Below are positions 16,137 to 24,060 of a DNA stretch of 41,134 nucleotides, piece by piece (position 1 is the first letter of the stretch; each line of letters opens with the position of its first letter). A program made the position numbers and the translations under genes. Source of the DNA: Myxococcales bacterium. Its GTDB lineage: Bacteria > Myxococcota > Myxococcia > Myxococcales > Myxococcaceae. The notes under the pieces are model-generated. The model saw only the letters and a list, made by a program, of their open reading frames with translations. It was not told the DNA's origin and did not search any database. Location: NCBI GenBank assembly GCA_030681895.1, contig JAUXRI010000185.1, positions 1-41,134 on the forward strand, read 5' to 3'.

Positions 16137-16828
16137 CCGACGATGAACAACTGCTGCGCCGACGACAGGCCCCACCACAGCCCGACGCCGATGGAGAGGA
16201 GGCCCGACATCGCCAGCACGCCTGCGGCCAGCCGGGGAGCACGCACCAGTCGCATCAACGGAACGCCCGCGAGCCCCGTCAGCAGCGCCATGCCGACGAT
16301 GGAGCCTGCGCCGAAGAGCGCGATGTAGCCGAGGCGCGCCGTGACGGTGTGCAGCTCCGCCAGCACCAGCGCCGTCAACGCGCCGCTGCCTGCGAGCCCA
16401 TGCATCAGCCCCACGAGGAGCGGCCTGGTCGCGAACGTCCAGCTGCGAAGATGTACGTGTTCGGCCGGGGCAGGGTGGGTGTGCTCCAGCGTGCCGTGGT
16501 GGTGGGTGGCGACCGCGCCCTGACGGCCTTCGAGCACCGAGCGGCGGACGGCTCTCGCGCCGAGCGCGACGATCATCATCGCGACGAGCAGCTCGAACCC
16601 GGCGCCGACCCGCACCGGCATCTGCGCGCCGACGAAGGCGAGCGTGCCGCCCACCACGAAGAGCGAGAACGAATGGCCCACGCCCCACAGCGCGCCCAGC
16701 CACAGGCCGGCGCGAACGGTGCGTTGCTCCGTCGCCAGCGTCGACACCGCCGCGAGGTGGTCGGGCTCGACCGCGTGCCGCATGCCCAGCGCGATACCCA
16801 ACAGGCCGGTGACGAGCGAGGACGACAC
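16133..16828 (-). CDS. Nickel/cobalt (NiCoT/UreH-like) transporter
   Basis: A 231-residue membrane protein. The signature GMRHAVEPDHLAAV near the N-terminus is the HX4DH motif of nickel/cobalt transporters, and LLVGLMHGLAGSGAL is the matching second signature. A His-rich loop (THHHGTLEHTHPAPAEHVH) lies between the two halves and probably binds metal. About six membrane segments are seen. The metal (Ni, Co or other) and the direction of transport cannot be read from sequence. The start is uncertain: GTG 16828 is chosen because it begins just before the first membrane segment, but no good ribosome-binding site precedes it, and GTG 16861 is also possible. Translation is coupled to the DUF6162-like gene. 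Confidence 0.82.
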   Translation of the reverse strand: MSSSLVTGLLGIALGMRHAVEPDHLAAVSTLATEQRTVRAGLWLGALWGVGHSFSLFVVGGTLAFVGAQMPVRVGAGFELLVAMMIVALGARAVRRSVLEGRQGAVATHHHGTLEHTHPAPAEHVHLRSWTFATRPLLVGLMHGLAGSGALTALVLAELHTVTARLGYIALFGAGSIVGMALLTGLAGVPLMRLVRAPRLAAGVLAMSGLLSIGVGLWWGLSSAQQLFIVG

Positions 16829-16933
16829 GCGCGGGGGATAGCACGGGCCTGCGGCCTTCACGCAAGCCGCGTCGGCCGCCCCGGGGCGACTGCGCCACCG
16901 AGGCCCTGGCCAGACGGCACCGAGCCGGGCGGC

Positions 16934-19033
16934 TCAGCTCGCGCGGGGCGCAGCGCCGTGTCGTCGCGCGTCGAGCAGCTCGCGCACCTCACGCACCAGC
17001 TCGGTGCCCTCGAAGGGCTTGGCCAGGAACGCACCGAGCGATCGGTCGAAGGCGTCGGCGAAGCCGCTGACGTACAGCACGGGCAGGCCTCGCTCCCGGG
17101 CGATGCGCAGGCCCAGGGTCGGCCCGCTCATCTCGCCCATCACCACGTCGGTGACGACGGCCGCGACGTCGGCGTGGGCCGCGAGCAGCTCGAGCGCCTC
17201 GCGCGCGGTGCGGGCGGAGAGCACCCGGAACCCGGCCCGCTCGAGCAGCCTGCGCGTCGTGAGGCCCACGTGCTCGTCGTCGTCCACCACCAGCACCAGC
17301 TCGTGGCCACGAGGCGCGGGCTCGTCCTTCCGCGTGACGACCTCGGGCTCGATGACGGCGGGGAAGGTGAGCACGAACGTGGTGCCCAGGTTGAGCGTGC
17401 TGTCGACGGCGATGCTGCCACCGCGCCGGGCGACGATGTTCTTGACGGTGGCGAGGCCCAGGCCCGTGCCGTCAGCGCGCGTGGTGAAGAAGGGCTCGAA
17501 GATGCGCCGCCGCGTCGGCTCGTCCATGCCGTGGCCCGTGTCCGTCACCCGCAGCTCGACCAGCGGCGGCGTGACGTCACTCAGCAGTCGGGTCGAGAAC
17601 GTCAGGCGGCCACCCTCCTTCATCGCCTCGCGGGCGTTGACGGCCAGGTTGAGCACCACCTGCTCGAGGCTCGCGCGGTCGGCGAGCAGCCGCACGGGCG
17701 CCGGCGCGAGCGTGACGTGCACCGCCACGTCCGCCCGCAGCAGGCGCTGCACCATGGGCTGGAATTCGCGAATGACGTCGTTGAGGTCGAGCCGCTCTGG
17801 CCGCTCGACCTGCCGGCGGCTGACGCTCAACAGCTGCCGGGTCATCAACGCCGCGCGGTGGGCGGCACCTTCGATGTCCTTCGCGAGCGACTGGCTGTCG
17901 GGGTTCGAAGCCAGCTCGTCGGCGAGAATGCTGCTGCAGCCCACGATGATGGTGAGCAGGTTGTTGAAGTCGTGCGCCACGCCGCCCGCGAGGCGCCCGA
18001 CGACTTCCATCTTCTGGGCCTGCTGCAGCTGCGCCGCCGCCTCGTCACGCGCGCGCGCTGCACCCAGCATCGCGGCCACGGTCTCGACGAAGGGCAGCGC
18101 GAGCTCGGCCTCGTCCTTCGGCAGCCCGACGAACATCACCCCGGCGCGCCCGTCGAGCCCGGGCATCGGCGCCGCCACCACGCACGGCTCGGCCTCGAAG
18201 CCCGTCGGCCGCTCGGCCGGCTCGAGCACGCGGGTCTTCGCGAGCGCGGGCACGCCGAGGAGCTCGACGGTCGCTGCGCCGTGCGAGGCGATGCAGGCGG
18301 TGTGGCCGTCTTTCGCCTCGAGCACGAGCACCCTGTTCGCGTGGACCAGCTCGACCAGCAGCCGAACGACCTCGTCGCTGACCGCGCGCGCGGTGGCCGC
18401 GACTGCGAATTGCCCGAGGCGCCCCAGGGCCGCGTCATTGGCGGCGCGCCGCTCCCGCTGGGCCCGCTCCGCACGTTCGCGCGCCATCGAGCGGTCGAGG
18501 CTCCGCATCGAGAGGAAGACGAAGGTCGCCGCGAACAGCAGGTTCGAGACCAGGCTGCTGGCGTGCTCCATCACCCCTGAGGTCATCGGCGAGCGCGGCA
18601 GCCGGCCGCTGGCCTCGAGCGCGGCCATCAGCAGCACGAACACCGACGACAGCCCACCTACGCTGACGGCGCCGCGGGTGCCGAGGGAGAGGCCGGCGAG
18701 CAGGGTGACGACGATGAGCCCCGAGGCGTGCATCTCGCCGATGCCGCCGACGAAGAGCACGAGGGTCGCGATGAGGCACCAATAGACGGTGACGTAGACG
18801 ACGGCGGCCACCGTGAGGCGGCGCGCGCGCACGAGCGCGATGACGGCCAGCTGGAGCGCGATCAGCGTGCCGTAGGCCCCAAGCGCGAGCACGGGGACCT
18901 GACCGGTGAAGAGGTGAAACGTCCCGACGGGGATGGCGACGCACAGGACGAAGACGGCGAGCGAGTGCAGCACCGTCGCGCGCTGAGTCTCGAGCGGGTC
19001 GTCGAACCGGGGTGGGCGAAGCCAGGACCTCAC
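16934..19033 (-). CDS. Hybrid sensor histidine kinase with C-terminal receiver
   Basis: A 699-residue hybrid kinase. Start is GTG 19033, preceded by CAGGAG about 10 bases upstream. The first ~180 residues contain about six hydrophobic segments. Next comes a GAF-like region (about 200-330; LVELVHANRVLVLEAKDG). The HisKA part has the phospho-acceptor H354 in GVAHDFNNLL, the HDFNN subtype often found with a fused receiver. The ATPase domain follows with NLAVNAREAM, DTGHGMDE, IFEPFFTTR and GTGLGLATV. A receiver domain ends the protein, with acceptor D629 in VVTDVVMGEMSG and the Lys in FLAKPFEG. No DNA-binding output is attached, so a separate partner is needed. It stands alone in its strand block. 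Confidence 0.92.
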   Translation of the reverse strand: MRSWLRPPRFDDPLETQRATVLHSLAVFVLCVAIPVGTFHLFTGQVPVLALGAYGTLIALQLAVIALVRARRLTVAAVVYVTVYWCLIATLVLFVGGIGEMHASGLIVVTLLAGLSLGTRGAVSVGGLSSVFVLLMAALEASGRLPRSPMTSGVMEHASSLVSNLLFAATFVFLSMRSLDRSMARERAERAQRERRAANDAALGRLGQFAVAATARAVSDEVVRLLVELVHANRVLVLEAKDGHTACIASHGAATVELLGVPALAKTRVLEPAERPTGFEAEPCVVAAPMPGLDGRAGVMFVGLPKDEAELALPFVETVAAMLGAARARDEAAAQLQQAQKMEVVGRLAGGVAHDFNNLLTIIVGCSSILADELASNPDSQSLAKDIEGAAHRAALMTRQLLSVSRRQVERPERLDLNDVIREFQPMVQRLLRADVAVHVTLAPAPVRLLADRASLEQVVLNLAVNAREAMKEGGRLTFSTRLLSDVTPPLVELRVTDTGHGMDEPTRRRIFEPFFTTRADGTGLGLATVKNIVARRGGSIAVDSTLNLGTTFVLTFPAVIEPEVVTRKDEPAPRGHELVLVVDDDEHVGLTTRRLLERAGFRVLSARTAREALELLAAHADVAAVVTDVVMGEMSGPTLGLRIARERGLPVLYVSGFADAFDRSLGAFLAKPFEGTELVREVRELLDARRHGAAPRAS

Positions 19034-19195
19034 TCGAGTGCGCTCCTGAAGGAAGCGGAAGCATACCTCGTCGTGGCGACGCTCACGATGGCTCCTGCAC
19101 GAGCTGCGGAGCCAGACAGCGCGAGTCACGCGAGCCCTGGGTCACTTCACGACGGCGGAGTCAGGCGGACACCGCTCAGGTTTTTCGAGGGCTCG

Positions 19196-20491
19196 TCAGA
19201 CGCGAAGGCCGAGCGGCTGACCCGTGCTCCGGCACACTCCGCTGCCGAAGCTGGTCATCGACGTCACGCCGAGCAGCGAGAAGAGCTCCATGTGCAGATC
19301 AGACAGCGGGCGTCGCGCCGCAGGCACGATGTCCTGTCCGAACCTGAGGTCCGCCCCGGCGCCGCACACCAACATCGGCAGGTTCTCGGTCAGGTGCACG
19401 TTGCCGTCAGACATGTCCGAGCCGTAGAGCACCAGCGTCTCGTTCAGCAGGTTCGCGGTGCGCAGCTTCAGCAGCAGGTCGGCGAGCAGGCCCGTGTGCA
19501 CGCGGTTCATCGCCTTGAGGCGCGTGATGGACGACGCGGCGCCGCCGTGGTGCGCACAGGCGTGGTGGTTCGAGCCGCCGCCGAGCGCTTCGGGGAAGGT
19601 GAGCGACTCCGAGACGCCGGGCCCGTACATGATGGTCGCCACGTTGGTGAGCCCGCACTGCATCGCGAGCACCACCATCTGGTGCATCAACTGGAAGCGC
19701 AGCGCGTAGTTCGCGTTCGGGTCCGAGAAGTCCTGCGTCGGCTGCGTGAGGTTCGGCGTGCAGGTGAAGCCACCTTGCGCGAGCCCCAGCTCTACTTCGC
19801 GCACCGTCTCCAGGTACGAGGTCAGCACCGGCCGGTAGCTCTGCGGCACCCGCCCCGACATGCGCGTCGCGTCCTTGTGGAGCTGGTCGAGCACCGAGCG
19901 TTTGCGCCCATGCAGCCATGCAATCTGCGCCGCGCTGCCTTCCTGGCCGCCGAAGAGCTTGTTGAAGAGCTGTGCGGGATTTGGAATCGGCGAGCGGAAC
20001 TTGTCGGGCGCCTGCCAGCTGATGCGATTCAAGTAGTCGTTCGAGTACCCCGGATGATCGTTCAACGGGTGCACGTGGTAGTAGATGCCGCCGATCTCCA
20101 GCGACCGAATCGACGTCGGGTACCGGTCGGCCACCTTCTGGTCGACGGTGATGCCGCAGCGTGCGACGCCGGGGTCTCCGAGCACCATCGGCTCACACGA
20201 GAGATACCCCGCGCAGTTCTGCCAGTGCGGATCGTGGCCGGGGAAGCCGTTGAACAGCTTGCGCACCACCATCGTGTTCGAGCGAAGGCCCGCAGCGTCG
20301 AGCGGCTGCAGCGCCTCGGCCCAGTTCCAGCTGCCGTCGATGCCGTTGGGCTGGTGCGCGCCGTTGGGGACGTAGGTGCCGATGAACCGTTTGCGTTGAC
20401 CTGCGGCCTGGCCCCACGCCACCGCGGGCACCAACGGGAGCGCCAGCTGCACGCCCAGCCACTTCAACACCTCGCGACGCGCGGCCTTCAC
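19196..20491 (-). CDS. DUF1552 family Tat-exported protein
   Basis: A 431-residue protein. The N-terminus has a twin-arginine motif (ARREVLKWLG) followed by a hydrophobic stretch and AWG-Q, so Tat export is likely. The body fits DUF1552, with the conserved opening RFIGTYVPNGAH, NTMVVRKLFNG and FPGHDPHWQN, and later SDMSDGNVHLTENLPMLVCG. DUF1552 proteins are related to the DUF1501/alkaline-phosphatase-like fold, and their substrates are unknown. The start ATG overlaps the stop of the upstream DUF1592-type gene (ATGA). That is the usual DUF1592-DUF1552 pair seen in Myxococcota and Planctomycetes. Confidence 0.88.
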   Translation of the reverse strand: MKAARREVLKWLGVQLALPLVPAVAWGQAAGQRKRFIGTYVPNGAHQPNGIDGSWNWAEALQPLDAAGLRSNTMVVRKLFNGFPGHDPHWQNCAGYLSCEPMVLGDPGVARCGITVDQKVADRYPTSIRSLEIGGIYYHVHPLNDHPGYSNDYLNRISWQAPDKFRSPIPNPAQLFNKLFGGQEGSAAQIAWLHGRKRSVLDQLHKDATRMSGRVPQSYRPVLTSYLETVREVELGLAQGGFTCTPNLTQPTQDFSDPNANYALRFQLMHQMVVLAMQCGLTNVATIMYGPGVSESLTFPEALGGGSNHHACAHHGGAASSITRLKAMNRVHTGLLADLLLKLRTANLLNETLVLYGSDMSDGNVHLTENLPMLVCGAGADLRFGQDIVPAARRPLSDLHMELFSLLGVTSMTSFGSGVCRSTGQPLGLRV

Positions 20492-22641
20492 GGGGTCACC
20501 TCGGTCAGCTGCATCGCCTTCATGAAGGCGTCGACGGTCATCGTCTTGAAGCCAGGCGCGGGTCCGCTCCTGGGCCGGCCCAGCTCATTCATCACGCACG
20601 CTTCGCCGTCACGCGGGCCACGGTTGAGGCCGAAGGTGAGCAGCTTGTCGGCGACGCACCGGCGGTAGTCGGGCGCGGCCTCGATGGCCAGCGCGAGCTC
20701 GTGCGGGTTTCGGACGACCCGTTGGTCGAGCTCGAGGTTCGTCACGATGGGCGCGCCGTTCGCGTACGAGGTGCGCCACTGGCCCTGCGCGTCGTAGTTC
20801 TCGAGCGAGAGCCCGACCGGGTCGATGGAGCTGTGACAGCCTCCGCAGCGGTTGCTCGAGTCGCGGTGCAGCTTCATCTGCTCGGGCAGCGGCAGGCTGC
20901 GGTTGATGGTGTTGAAGGAGTTGCCGATCTCCTCCAGCGTCGCGGCGTCGAGCTTGGGCAGCGGCCGGCACAGCAGGCGCTGGAGCACCCAGATGCCGCG
21001 GTGAATCGGCCGGCGGAACTCGGAGCCGTTGGCGGTGCCGACGAGGAACCCGGCCTGCGACATCACGCCGCCGCGCTCGGTGGTGCTGACGCGCCCGCCA
21101 CCCATGCCGGGAATGTTCAGGCCGTAGTGCGTCGCCAGCGGCGCGTCGACGATGGTGAAGCCGGGCCGCAGCAGGCGCTCGACTGGCAGGTCCTCCTGAA
21201 GAATGGCGGCGAAGACGTCGTGTGACTCCTTCTGCATCGACGTGGCGAGCGGGCCGGTGACGGTCGTCTCGCGGAAGTCGAGCCACTGCCCACCGAAGCT
21301 GTGCGTGAAGCGGTCGCGGTTCTCGTCGAGCAGGCGGGTCGCCTGGGCCCGAATCGCCTCGGGGGTCGAGAGCCCGCCAGAGCCCGCGAGCGTCCACAGC
21401 GGCTCATCGGCGATCGAGCTGCGGAAGTAGAGGCTCAGCCGCGACGCGACGCCGTAACCGCGCTCCGAGGGGTCGAGGCCGCCGGGCACGAGCTCCGGCT
21501 TGAAGACGACATTGGGCGAAAGGAACACGGCCTGCAGCACGGCAGAGAGCGCTTCATCGACCGGCTCCGCGAAGCCAGCAGTCGTGGCGCCCTGGAGCGA
21601 GGTGTTGAACATCGCCTGGTAGTCGGCGAGCTCGTCGGCGCGAACGGGCCGGCGGAAGGAGCGGCTCGCCAGTCGCGTCACCAGCGGCTCGACGCACGCG
21701 CTCCACGTCCACGCCTGCTTGCGAGGCGTCTGGGTGAAGGTCATCGACACGGCGAAGCCCGTCGAGTCGTAGCTGGTGTTCGTCTTCCGGTTCACGACGA
21801 ACTCGAGCTGATCATTCCGCGCCACCGCGAACGAGAGCGTGAACGGCGCGCGGCCGCGCTTGGGCAGGTCCTGCGAGAAGACCGGCATGCCGTTCTTGCG
21901 AATGGAGACGGTGACGCCATCGCCGCCGGTCGGATCGCCATCGTTGAAGGCTCCGGTGAGCGCGAGCGCGCCGTCGACCGGGCTCAGCCAGCGGCGAACG
22001 GCGTCGACGGTGCCTCCAGGGTGCGCGCCGGTGCGCCAGAGATAGACGCCCTGGTCGACGGCCTTGCGCCAGCGGGCGTTCGCGTTGTCGAAGACCATCG
22101 GCGCGCCGCTCGAGTCGACGTACGACCAGCAGTCGCGACCCTGCGTGTCCGAGAAGTCGTCCATCGCCGAGTAGACGGGCTTGAGCGAACACGCCGGCGT
22201 CTGCACCGCGAGCACCGCAGGGCAGTGGGCCGTCAGGGCAGGCGTCGCGAGCACGAGGTTGGCGAGCGACTGGGCGGTGGCGAGCTGCTCCTCGAGGCCC
22301 TGAGCGTCGATGCGCGTCTCACTCATGGTGTCGAAGCCGTAGACCTGCGCGACCGGCGTCCACCGCGTGAAGAGCGACGCGGGGAGCGGCACGCCGAGCA
22401 CGTCGGAGGCGATGGTCTGGTACTCGTGGTTCGACAGGCGCAGGAGCTTCGGGACCTGCTGCGTGCCGGGCTCACACGGGACCGGGCCTGCGTCGGGCGT
22501 GATGACGACGGAGCCGCCGCCGGTGCCCGTGGCCGTTCCTCCGCCCGCACCGGGAGGCAGCTTTCCGGGCGTGACGATGGAGCCTTCACACCCGGTGATC
22601 AGGAAGAGGACGACGAGGCAGGCGAGCGGGGATCGAACCAC
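20488..22641 (-). CDS. DUF1592/DUF1588/DUF1585 haem-motif lipoprotein
   Basis: A 717-residue exported protein. GTG 22641 is the chosen start because it begins a lipoprotein signal (SPLACLVVLFLITGC). The domain order fits planctomycete-type cytochrome proteins: DUF1587 (LRLSNHEYQTIASDVLGV), a beta-rich insert that may bind carbohydrate (about 200-320), DUF1595 (SFRRPVRADELADYQAMF), DUF1592 (YGVASRLSLYFRSSIADEPLW), DUF1588 with CGGCHSSIDPVGLSLENYD near residue 600 (CXXCH haem motif), and DUF1585 (LADKLLTFGLNRG-type end). It is probably a redox protein outside the cell membrane, working with the DUF1552 protein encoded by the overlapping next gene. The divergent neighbour at 22769 also has a haem-like motif. 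Substrate unknown. Confidence 0.88.
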   Translation of the reverse strand: MVRSPLACLVVLFLITGCEGSIVTPGKLPPGAGGGTATGTGGGSVVITPDAGPVPCEPGTQQVPKLLRLSNHEYQTIASDVLGVPLPASLFTRWTPVAQVYGFDTMSETRIDAQGLEEQLATAQSLANLVLATPALTAHCPAVLAVQTPACSLKPVYSAMDDFSDTQGRDCWSYVDSSGAPMVFDNANARWRKAVDQGVYLWRTGAHPGGTVDAVRRWLSPVDGALALTGAFNDGDPTGGDGVTVSIRKNGMPVFSQDLPKRGRAPFTLSFAVARNDQLEFVVNRKTNTSYDSTGFAVSMTFTQTPRKQAWTWSACVEPLVTRLASRSFRRPVRADELADYQAMFNTSLQGATTAGFAEPVDEALSAVLQAVFLSPNVVFKPELVPGGLDPSERGYGVASRLSLYFRSSIADEPLWTLAGSGGLSTPEAIRAQATRLLDENRDRFTHSFGGQWLDFRETTVTGPLATSMQKESHDVFAAILQEDLPVERLLRPGFTIVDAPLATHYGLNIPGMGGGRVSTTERGGVMSQAGFLVGTANGSEFRRPIHRGIWVLQRLLCRPLPKLDAATLEEIGNSFNTINRSLPLPEQMKLHRDSSNRCGGCHSSIDPVGLSLENYDAQGQWRTSYANGAPIVTNLELDQRVVRNPHELALAIEAAPDYRRCVADKLLTFGLNRGPRDGEACVMNELGRPRSGPAPGFKTMTVDAFMKAMQLTEVTP

Positions 22642-22768
22642 GCCCGAACCGTACCCAGACCCGCGTCGGCAAAGCGACTCATGTGCCGAGAAAAGAGTGT
22701 GCACTGCAGAGGGCAGGTGGCTCGTGGAGTGCTTCAAGCCCCGACCTGCCTGTGGTGAGTTCGCCAGC

Positions 22769-23983
22769 ATGAAGCTCATCGATGCGCGCCTCGTCGTCGT
22801 CACGTCCTCCATTGTCGGATTGGTGTGGGCGTGTGGTGCTCCGGTGGGTGAGGCCGACGGTGGCTCGGGCGGAGGCGTGGTCTCCACGGGAGGCGGCGCG
22901 GTGGCAGGCGGCAGCGCAGCCGGCGGGATGGCAGGTGGCGTCGTCGCAGGTGGCGCGGCTGGGGGCGCGAGCGCGGGTGGTGGTGCTGGTGGAGTGGCCG
23001 CGGGCGGAAGCGCGGGTGGTGGTGCTGGTGGAGTGGCCGCGGGCGGAAGCGCAGGTGGCGATGCAGGTGGCGCCGCAGCCGGTGGAGTGGCCGCAGGCGG
23101 AAGCGCAGGTGGCGATGCAGGTGGCGCGGCCGCTGGTGGGAGCGCAGGAGGCGCTGTCGCGGGCGGATCAGCCGGTGGCTCGACAGCGGGCGGAGCCTCA
23201 GGTGGCGCTTCGGCCGGTGGCGCGGCTGCCGGTGGCAGTGCGGGAGGCTCGGCCGGTGGCAACGCGGGAGGCTCGGCCGGTGGCAGCCCCAATCAGCCGC
23301 CCTTCGTGTCGGGCATCGTCCTCACGAAGCAGGGCGGCACGACGCCGCTCACGCTCCCGGTCTTTGCGGGCCAGCTGCTCACGCTGACGCCCGACGTCTT
23401 CGACCCCGAGAACCAGCCGCTCACCTATTCCTGGAGCATCGTCTCAGGGCCCGACGGCGGCACCTTCAGCGACCCCGCGGTCGCGGCGCCTACCTGGTAC
23501 TCGACCGACGTCACGCAGAACTCCGACACGTCGAGCCCGTTCCCCGAGTGGTCGATTCGCGTCGACGTGTCCGACGGCGTCAACCCACCCGTGAGCTTCA
23601 CCCAGGCCGTGTCGGTGCGTGCGCCGCGCTTCTCGAACCTGCTCAACGACAGCGTCATCGGGAGTACGGCGTTCAACGGGTGCTCGAACGCCCAGTGTCA
23701 CGGCAGCACGACGACGCCGACGGGCGGCTTTGCCATCAACCGCTTCAACCCGACCGCCACGCACACCGCGATGCTGGCGAACCACGGCAAGGGCACGACG
23801 TGCTCGATTGCCACGAAGCGCATTCAGGCGTTCAACCCGAGCTTCTCGCTGCTCTTCCGGAAGATTCAGGGCGGCGTGCCGGTCGCGTGTGGCGCGCAGA
23901 TGCCGTTCCAACGCGGCTCAGTGGCGCCGAACGAGCTGATCACGATTCGTTCGTGGATCAACGCGGGCGCGCTGCAGAACTGA
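22769..23983 (+). CDS. Gly-repeat lipoprotein with PKD-like domain and CX4CH motif
   Basis: A 404-residue predicted lipoprotein (signal ending VWAC, Cys22). Residues ~30-172 are a long low-complexity GGxAGG-type linker. Then comes an Ig/PKD-like beta domain (TLTPDVFDPENQPLTYSWSI, PEWSIRVDVSDGVNPPVSF). The C-terminal ~110 residues look cytochrome-like, with a spacing variant C305-SNAQ-C310-H311 (CX4CH rather than CXXCH) and a distal MPF Met. Haem binding is uncertain; the variant is rare. It is divergent from the DUF1592-type gene, with 127 bases between the starts, which suggests shared regulation. The linker is encoded by near-identical DNA repeats, listed separately. Confidence 0.8.
   Translation: MKLIDARLVVVTSSIVGLVWACGAPVGEADGGSGGGVVSTGGGAVAGGSAAGGMAGGVVAGGAAGGASAGGGAGGVAAGGSAGGGAGGVAAGGSAGGDAGGAAAGGVAAGGSAGGDAGGAAAGGSAGGAVAGGSAGGSTAGGASGGASAGGAAAGGSAGGSAGGNAGGSAGGSPNQPPFVSGIVLTKQGGTTPLTLPVFAGQLLTLTPDVFDPENQPLTYSWSIVSGPDGGTFSDPAVAAPTWYSTDVTQNSDTSSPFPEWSIRVDVSDGVNPPVSFTQAVSVRAPRFSNLLNDSVIGSTAFNGCSNAQCHGSTTTPTGGFAINRFNPTATHTAMLANHGKGTTCSIATKRIQAFNPSFSLLFRKIQGGVPVACGAQMPFQRGSVAPNELITIRSWINAGALQN
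22855..23285 (+). repeat. Tandem Gly/Ala codon repeats inside the lipoprotein gene
   Basis: The linker DNA consists of short repeats of GGTGG/GGCGG units. One stretch is a near-exact 39-bp direct repeat: GCGGGTGGTGGTGCTGGTGG begins at 22973 and again at 23012. Another near-exact block starting GGCGGAAGCGCAGGTGGCG occurs at about 23043 and 23096. These repeats should expand and contract by slippage or recombination, changing linker length without breaking the frame when changes are multiples of three. Confidence 0.85.
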
Positions 23984-24060
23984 TCAGCCTCGGTCGCGAC
24001 CATTGCTCGAGGCGTTGGCGTGGAGGGAGCGCTCCAGCACGTCGGTGCCGGTACGACTGA

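Noticed and set aside
15821..18580. A 919-codon plus-strand open frame.
   Set aside because: It is antisense to the hybrid histidine kinase and transporter, rich in Arg/Ala/His, and has no domain. It is a GC-rich shadow frame.
20488..23292. A long minus-strand open frame extending the DUF1592-type protein N-terminally by about 217 Pro/Ala-rich residues.
   Set aside because: The extension is the antisense of the Gly-repeat linker of the plus-strand lipoprotein. The lipoprotein signal at GTG 22641 is a better start.
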